Translations under genes and position numbers: made by a program
In this document: in pieces, positions 21,865 to 27,250 of the stretch
Numbering within the stretch: position 1 is the first letter of the stretch
Layout of the letters: the number at the start of each line of letters is the position of its first letter
Notes under the pieces: model-generated
Databases searched by the model: none
The model's input: the letters and a program-made list of their open reading frames with translations, nothing else
What the model was told of the DNA's origin: nothing
From: JAZNGX01 sp045576675
GTDB lineage: Bacteria > Bacillota > Clostridia > Monoglobales > Firm-18
Assembly: GCA_045576675.1 (NCBI GenBank)
Contig: JAZNGX010000150.1
Location: 1 to 27,250 of the forward strand
Length of the DNA stretch: 27,250 nt
Direction: 5' to 3'

Positions 21865-24534
21865 CTACCTACGTATTATTTTACCGTCAGCTTTTCTTAT
21901 TACCATAACAATATTTTCTTCGGTGATGATTTCCCAGTAACCGCTATCATCATTAAGCTTAGCAGTTGCGTTCTCAAAACCGAATGCTGCGGCGATTTTT
22001 AATGCCACATCTTCTGAAACTTCAGCACTATCAAACTCTGCATAAACTTCGTTTTCCAGCACGTTGTCCTTTACGCCGTCTATTATAATGAAATTACCGT
22101 CGTAATATACATCGATATCAAATATATTTTTCAGATTTTGTGCATCAATTAATGTTACTCCATCTGTGATTGTCAGCGTTTCATAAGGCTTTATATCAAA
22201 GGTGTTTCCGTTGTACATAATGGTTATTGCTTGCGTTTGGTTATTCCACAAAACGCGTGCGTTAAGCTTTTCAAGCACCTCACGTAGCGGCAGTCTGTTT
22301 TCTTCTGCAGCAGTTTTTAATTTGTAAGCCTTACCGTTTATTAGTGCTATTTTGTTCGTCTTTATTGTACTTACATCAAAGCCATAATTGCCATTGTTTA
22401 CTGACAGCTCACCGTTTACGAAAGCGATGTTTTGAACAGTTTCGGGATACTCTGCTTTTTCGAAATAAATCCCGTCCTTTGAAACATATAGAGTGTTACC
22501 GTTGCTGTAGCAATAGTAATCGCCAAATGCTTCTAAAAATTCAGGCTTTTCTGTGCCGTAATCAACTGTAACAAAGTTGTCAGGCTCTCTTGAAATATAA
22601 TAGTTGCCGTTGTCTGCCGCAAAGGAATACCCGTTACCGTTTGAAACAGGAAGAGCTTTTATGGTTTTTGCCTCTGCCCAGTTTCTGCCGTCGATGGAGT
22701 AATATATTTTATCTGCCTTAACATAATATACGCCGTTTGCATATACTGCATCTGAAACAAAGCTTTCAAATGCGTGAATGTTTGTTACATTAAAAGTGCT
22801 GTCTAATATATACAGGTTTTTGTAATATTTAAGCATATCGTGATAATATGACGGGTCGGTCTGGAAAGGTGCATAGCGTGCAATATATCCGTCGCCTGCT
22901 GATGTTATTTTATAACTGTTCCAACGGCCGTCAAATGCCTTTTTTGTTTTTTCTGTAAGGAACTTTGTTTTCCAGCTTTCACCGTCTGTTGAAACATAAA
23001 GACAGTCTGTGCCCCATTTGTAATATTCTTTACCTGTGAAATTATCCTGCTTTAATGTTGTGCTGTTGTGAACCTCGCTTTCGATAACTGCAGGCGGATT
23101 GTCAGTTATAATAAAGCTGTTTTCCATTCCACCCGGATTGTTCATAGGCAAAAGTATTTCTATAATAAATTCTGTAGTTTCGCCTGCAGGCAATTCAACA
23201 TACGCCATTATGTCGTCACGCTTGGCATCTGTCTGTCCCTTGGAATATGAATAAGGTAACAGGTGATTGCCGTCCTTATCTTTAAGGCTTACTACATTGT
23301 TTGCAGTTGTTTTTAAGTTATAATTAAAATATCGTGTGTTTACACCGTCGTTCTTTACAGAAAGTCTGTAGTTTACAAAAACTCCGTAGTTGCCCAGATT
23401 GCAGGCTGTACCTGTGTTTTCTTTTTTCGTGGTAAGCGGTGCATTGGGGCTGAAATTTGCTTTTTCAGTTTTGTTTGTTCCTTCATATGCTGCAAGGTCG
23501 CTGTGGTTAACATCAAAGTACCACACATCATTCTTTTTGTTGGATGGAACAAGCACACCGTAGTACGAAAGCTTCGATTTGTCTTTATAATAAATTGGCA
23601 ACATATCTGACTGAGCGCATATTGCACGTGACCATATATCCTCAAGTGGGTTTAAGTGTGTAAACCACTTTGTTATTGTCTGTCCGTTCGGTGAATAATG
23701 ATTGTAAACAGTTACAGGCAATTCAGTTCCGTCACGTGTTTCGTCGGTTATGATATATTCCATAGTGTCAGAATACATATAAGGCAAGCTGTCTGCAATA
23801 CCTTTATATTGTCTGTCACGATAATATTTTCCGAATGCAGCATCATCACAGTGGTGACTTCTGTCGCCAAGCTGACCGTCTGATTTTAATGCTGCAATGT
23901 TTAAATCAATGCTACCGCTTAATATTTCAAAATCAGCTAAGATATGCACTGGTTTAAGCCAGTTTACTGCACAGTAATTGTCAATATACTTGCTAAGCCA
24001 CATAACTTCATTCTTTTTAAGAGTAACTGTTACTGCTTTAAAAGGACGTGGGGTATATGTTGATTCGCCTCTGATGTTTCTGATTTCTCTGCCCGTGTAA
24101 TCTGCAATTGCCTGAATGCAGCTCCAGTCACCTTCGTTACGGCTTAATGCACCATCTGCGTATGTTTCAATTAGTGCAGGTACCTCGTAACCGATAGCTG
24201 TGATTTCAAGCTTTGTGTCAGCATTCGCTTTTATATATACATCTGTTTCAATGTCAAAGCCTGTTTCTGTGATTTTCCCTTCCTTGTTTCTAAGCTCTGT
24301 GTGATTTAAAAGTGAAACATAAAGAGAGTATTTGCCTGCTTCTAAATCTTCGTTGTTCATTAAGTATTCCGGCTTTGGGTTTGAATCGTCAGAAAGCATA
24401 CTGCGCTCAACTGATTCCTGATTGTTGCAGTAGATAAATGTGCCTCCGCCTATTGGTGAAAAGTTTAAATCAGCACCAAAGGCCAGCATTGGAAATAAAA
24501 ACAAACAAACCAACAAAATAATTATTTTTTTCAT
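21865..24534 (-). CDS. Exported protein with Asp-box-like motifs and a copper-amine-oxidase-N-like domain
   Basis: This 889-residue protein starts with a signal peptide (MKKIIILLVCLFLFPMLAFGAD). Residues about 25-490 are beta-rich and unrecognised. Three Asp-box-like turns, LYVSTDGESWK (near 511), IYYSIDGRNWAEA (near 613) and LYVSKDGIYFEKA (near 687), suggest a propeller-type fold. Residues about 738-825 look like the copper-amine-oxidase N-terminal stalk domain (LPLREVLEKLNARVLWNNQTQAITI), and the end (about 838-888) resembles a PepSY-type fold (GYWEIITEENIVMVIRKADGKII). The ATG at 24532-24534 is chosen because AAAGGAAG lies just upstream. There is no membrane anchor or SLH domain, so it may be secreted. 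Function unknown. Confidence 0.8.
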   Translation of the reverse strand: MKKIIILLVCLFLFPMLAFGADLNFSPIGGGTFIYCNNQESVERSMLSDDSNPKPEYLMNNEDLEAGKYSLYVSLLNHTELRNKEGKITETGFDIETDVYIKANADTKLEITAIGYEVPALIETYADGALSRNEGDWSCIQAIADYTGREIRNIRGESTYTPRPFKAVTVTLKKNEVMWLSKYIDNYCAVNWLKPVHILADFEILSGSIDLNIAALKSDGQLGDRSHHCDDAAFGKYYRDRQYKGIADSLPYMYSDTMEYIITDETRDGTELPVTVYNHYSPNGQTITKWFTHLNPLEDIWSRAICAQSDMLPIYYKDKSKLSYYGVLVPSNKKNDVWYFDVNHSDLAAYEGTNKTEKANFSPNAPLTTKKENTGTACNLGNYGVFVNYRLSVKNDGVNTRYFNYNLKTTANNVVSLKDKDGNHLLPYSYSKGQTDAKRDDIMAYVELPAGETTEFIIEILLPMNNPGGMENSFIITDNPPAVIESEVHNSTTLKQDNFTGKEYYKWGTDCLYVSTDGESWKTKFLTEKTKKAFDGRWNSYKITSAGDGYIARYAPFQTDPSYYHDMLKYYKNLYILDSTFNVTNIHAFESFVSDAVYANGVYYVKADKIYYSIDGRNWAEAKTIKALPVSNGNGYSFAADNGNYYISREPDNFVTVDYGTEKPEFLEAFGDYYCYSNGNTLYVSKDGIYFEKAEYPETVQNIAFVNGELSVNNGNYGFDVSTIKTNKIALINGKAYKLKTAAEENRLPLREVLEKLNARVLWNNQTQAITIMYNGNTFDIKPYETLTITDGVTLIDAQNLKNIFDIDVYYDGNFIIIDGVKDNVLENEVYAEFDSAEVSEDVALKIAAAFGFENATAKLNDDSGYWEIITEENIVMVIRKADGKIIRR

Positions 24535-24556
24535 AATTCTTCCTTTCGTAAAACAC

Positions 24557-24582
24557 ACAAGGCGGCATTAGAGCCGCCTTGT
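24557..24582 (-). terminator. Terminator after carB
   Basis: ACAAGGCGGC (24557-24566) and GCCGCCTTGT (24573-24582) form a perfect 10-bp GC-rich stem with a six-base loop. On minus it is followed by GTGTTTTACG, a short U-tract, so termination may be incomplete and some RNA could continue into the exported-protein gene 23 nt downstream, which shows no clear promoter of its own. Confidence 0.7.
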
Positions 24583-24587
24583 ATATA

Positions 24588-27250
24588 TTATTTCATTTTG
24601 TTTATGTCAACAATTTCTGTTGTGTATAGTGAATAGCCACTGTTTAAGCTGTCAACAATTGCGTTGGCGGTATCTATAGCTGTAAGACAAGGTATGCTTA
24701 ATTCAACGGCCTTACGTCTTATTTTAACGTTGTCATATGTTGGAATACGTCCCTTTGATGATGTTGAAATAACATAGTCAATCTTGCCGCTTTCGAGCAG
24801 GTGAACAATATTGTTGTCCTGATTCTGATGAATCTTGTATGCAATAGTGGTTTTTATACCTGCTTCAGTAAGAACCTTTGCAGTGCCTTCTGTTGCATAA
24901 ATATCAAAGCCAAGCTCTGCAAAATTCCTTGTGGTTTCAATAATTTCGGCTTTGTCAGTGTCACGCACTGTTACAAGCACGCCACCGCTCTTCTTTAAGC
25001 TGTAGCCTGCTGCACTAAGACCTTTATACAAAGCCTCGCGCATTGTTTTGCCTATTCCCAAAACCTCACCTGTTGACTTCATTTCGGGTCCTAAGTGAAC
25101 GTCAACGTCAATTAGCTTCTCGAATGAGAACACAGGAACTTTAATTGCAACGTAGGAAGGCTCTTTGTAAAGACCTGTGCCGTAGCCCATATCAGCAAGC
25201 TTTTCGCCAAGAGCGGCTCTTGTTGCAAGCTCAACCATTGGAACGCCTGTTACCTTACTGATATAAGGGATTGTTCTTGAAGAACGAGGGTTAACCTCAA
25301 TAACGTAAATTTCATCATCGTAAACAAGGTACTGAATATTTACAAGACCTTTTGTTTTTAATGAAACTGCAAGGTTTTTAGTATGCTCTAAAAGCTTTTC
25401 TCTTATTCTGTTGCTGATGTTCCATGCAGGATATACTGCTATAGAGTCACCTGAGTGGATACCTGCTCTTTCAACGTGCTCCATAATACCGGGAACTAAA
25501 ATTTCTTCACCGTCACATATTGCATCAACTTCAACCTCTGTACCCATTAAGTACTTGTCAATAAGCACGGGGTTTTCGATGTTGGTTGAAAGGATAATTG
25601 CCATATATTCCTTGACGTCTTCCTCGCTGAAAGCTATAATCATATTCTGACCGCCAAGTACGTAAGAGGGACGTAAAAGCACCGGATAACCGATACGTTT
25701 TGCAACCTCTAATGCTTCCTCGGTTGTCATAACAGTGTCACCAACCGGGCGTTTTATTTTTAGCTTTTCCAATAGTGCGTCAAAACGCTCTCTGTCCTCA
25801 GCGGCATCAATGCTGTCAGCCTGTGTACCTAATATATTAACACCCTGTTCTGTTAAGAAGTTTGTAAGCTTTATTGCAGTCTGTCCACCAAATGCAACCA
25901 CCACGCCGTAAGGCTTTTCAATCTCAATGATGTTCATAACATCTTCGGGAGTAAGCGGCTCAAAATAAAGTCTGTCTGCAGTGTCAAAGTCAGTTGAAAC
26001 AGTTTCGGGGTTGTTGTTTACGATAACAACATCGTAGCCAAGCTTTTTAAGTGTCCATACGCACTGTACGCAAGAGTAGTCAAACTCTATACCCTGACCT
26101 ATTCTTATCGGACCTGAGCCAAAAACAATTACTGTCTTTTTGTCGTTATTCTTAAACAATGCTGCCTCATCTTCAACACCTACTGCAGAATAGAAGTACG
26201 GTGTTTTTGCAGAAAATTCTGCCGCACAGGTGTCAACAATTCTATATGATGCACCAACGTGGCACGGCACCTTGTTTTTGGAAATAGCTTCAATCGACTT
26301 GTCTGTGTAGCCCATTTTCTTTGCCTTGTAATACAGGTCGTTTGAAAGCTGATTTTCTGCAAGCTCTTTTTCCATTTTTACAAGGTTGTAAATTTTATTT
26401 AAGAACCACATATCAATCTTTGTGATGTCGTGTATGTATTCCAATGTTACGCCACGCTTCATTGCTTCAAACACAACAAACAAACGTTCGTCATCACAAA
26501 CACTGATTTTGTCTTTGATTTCTTCGTCAGACATTGCCATAAACTTCTTTGAATTTAAGTTGTCAAGACCAATTTCTGCACCACGTACAGCCTTTAAAAG
26601 TGCCTGCTCAAAGGTTATGCCGATAGCCATAACCTCGCCTGTGGCTTTCATCTGTGTGCCCAATAGTCTTTTTGCGTAAACAAATTTGTCAAAGGGCCAT
26701 TTTGGGAACTTAACAACTGTGTAGTCTATTGTAGGCTCGCAACAAGCTGGTGTTTTGCCTGTAACGTCATTCATAATTTCGTCTAATGTATAGCCGATAG
26801 CAACCTTTGTTGCAACCTTTGCGATTGGGTATCCTGTTGCCTTGGATGCAAGAGCTGATGAACGGCTTACACGTGGATTAACCTCAATTACAGCGTATTC
26901 AAAGCTGTTGGGATTTAATGCAAACTGACAGTTACATCCGCCCTCAACGCCAAGGGAGTTAACGATGTTAAGAGCAGCACTTCTTAACATATGGTATTCC
27001 TTGCTTGAAAGTGTAACACACGGAGCAACAACGATACTGTCACCTGTGTGAACACCTACAGGGTCAAAGTTCTCCATAGAACAGACGGTAATTGCATTTC
27101 CCGCACTATCACGAATTACTTCAAACTCAATTTCCTTCCAGCCGGAAATACATTTTTCTACAAGAATCTGATGGATAGGTGAGCGGTGAAGTCCATTGTG
27201 GGCAATTTCGTCGAGCTCGCGGTCGTTGTTTACGATACCACCGCCGGTAC
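24588..27250 (-). CDS. carB: Carbamoyl-phosphate synthase large subunit, 5' end outside the window
   Basis: CarB makes carbamoyl phosphate from bicarbonate, ammonia and ATP for arginine and pyrimidine synthesis. The frame remains open to the window edge and continues upstream of the first internal Met with TGGGIVNND and SGWKEIEFEV, so about 185 N-terminal residues are missing. Visible are the end of the first ATP-grasp domain (VHTGDSIVVAP, EVNPRVSRSSALASKATGYP), the oligomerisation region, the second half (VFGSGPIRIGQGIEFDYSCVQ, LLRPSYVLGGQNM, IEVNPRSSRTIPYISKVTG) and the C-terminal MGS-like allosteric domain (VTVRDTDK, YATEGTAKVL). carA is not in view. Confidence 0.97.
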   Translation of the reverse strand, partial: TGGGIVNNDRELDEIAHNGLHRSPIHQILVEKCISGWKEIEFEVIRDSAGNAITVCSMENFDPVGVHTGDSIVVAPCVTLSSKEYHMLRSAALNIVNSLGVEGGCNCQFALNPNSFEYAVIEVNPRVSRSSALASKATGYPIAKVATKVAIGYTLDEIMNDVTGKTPACCEPTIDYTVVKFPKWPFDKFVYAKRLLGTQMKATGEVMAIGITFEQALLKAVRGAEIGLDNLNSKKFMAMSDEEIKDKISVCDDERLFVVFEAMKRGVTLEYIHDITKIDMWFLNKIYNLVKMEKELAENQLSNDLYYKAKKMGYTDKSIEAISKNKVPCHVGASYRIVDTCAAEFSAKTPYFYSAVGVEDEAALFKNNDKKTVIVFGSGPIRIGQGIEFDYSCVQCVWTLKKLGYDVVIVNNNPETVSTDFDTADRLYFEPLTPEDVMNIIEIEKPYGVVVAFGGQTAIKLTNFLTEQGVNILGTQADSIDAAEDRERFDALLEKLKIKRPVGDTVMTTEEALEVAKRIGYPVLLRPSYVLGGQNMIIAFSEEDVKEYMAIILSTNIENPVLIDKYLMGTEVEVDAICDGEEILVPGIMEHVERAGIHSGDSIAVYPAWNISNRIREKLLEHTKNLAVSLKTKGLVNIQYLVYDDEIYVIEVNPRSSRTIPYISKVTGVPMVELATRAALGEKLADMGYGTGLYKEPSYVAIKVPVFSFEKLIDVDVHLGPEMKSTGEVLGIGKTMREALYKGLSAAGYSLKKSGGVLVTVRDTDKAEIIETTRNFAELGFDIYATEGTAKVLTEAGIKTTIAYKIHQNQDNNIVHLLESGKIDYVISTSSKGRIPTYDNVKIRRKAVELSIPCLTAIDTANAIVDSLNSGYSLYTTEIVDINKMK

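Overview
The window looks like a chromosomal segment of an AT-leaning, anaerobic member of the Clostridia (Firmicutes). The evidence is the combination of MecA, a DarA-type c-di-AMP receptor, RicT, an Rnf complex in the order C-D-G-E-A-B, S-layer-homology (SLH) surface anchoring, strong AGGAGG ribosome sites and TTG starts. I see no phage, IS, integrase, tRNA, rRNA or CRISPR array. Almost all genes are housekeeping or energy genes. The unexplained material is in the intergenic regions and in two large exported proteins.

Layout. 1-460: left-edge non-coding or decayed stretch with small hairpins, ending in a strong terminator. 471-4687 (minus): a compact operon mecA - Orn/Lys/Arg decarboxylase-like gene - darA - holB - ricT - ferredoxin, a reduced version of the Bacillus yaaO-yaaT neighbourhood. 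4697-4848: divergent promoter region. 4849-11301 (plus): eight coupled genes, rnfCDGEAB followed without a gap by an Lrp/AsnC regulator and a class I/II aminotransferase. 11302-12456: a DUF4830-like membrane-anchored protein and an RsuA-type pseudouridine synthase, preceded by a hairpin that contains the ribosome site. 12737-13846: an orphan multi-sugar ABC ATPase (MsmX/UgpC type). 13892-14053 (minus): a 53-aa gene. 14227-15690: guaB. 15691-16002: an intergenic region with nested inverted repeats and a repeated 24-nt module, closed by a terminator. 16003-17815: a Ppx/GppA phosphatase and a tRNA-dihydrouridine synthase, overlapping. 17816-18276: a 461-nt region with a possible 49-aa ORF on plus and a good promoter with an operator-like inverted repeat on minus. 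18277-21786: a 1169-aa SLH surface protein. 21865-24534 (minus): an 889-aa exported protein converging on it through a shared terminator. 24588-27250 (minus): carB, truncated by the window edge.

How the genes fit together. The Rnf complex would oxidise reduced ferredoxin (a candidate is the 2[4Fe-4S] ferredoxin at 471-641), reduce NAD+ and export ions. Its coupling to an Lrp-type regulator and an aminotransferase suggests that amino-acid availability and Rnf expression are tied together, as expected in an amino-acid fermenter. darA, mecA, ricT and holB are general stress, proteolysis, RNA-processing and replication functions. guaB and carB are nucleotide and arginine precursor biosynthesis. 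The two large exported proteins probably face the cell envelope or the outside; their ligands cannot be read from the sequence.

The points most worth following are the switch-like nested element after guaB, the opposing signals at 17.8-18.3 kb, the Rnf-Lrp-aminotransferase coupling, and ribosome sites buried in hairpins. All calls come from reading the sequence alone; no database search was run.
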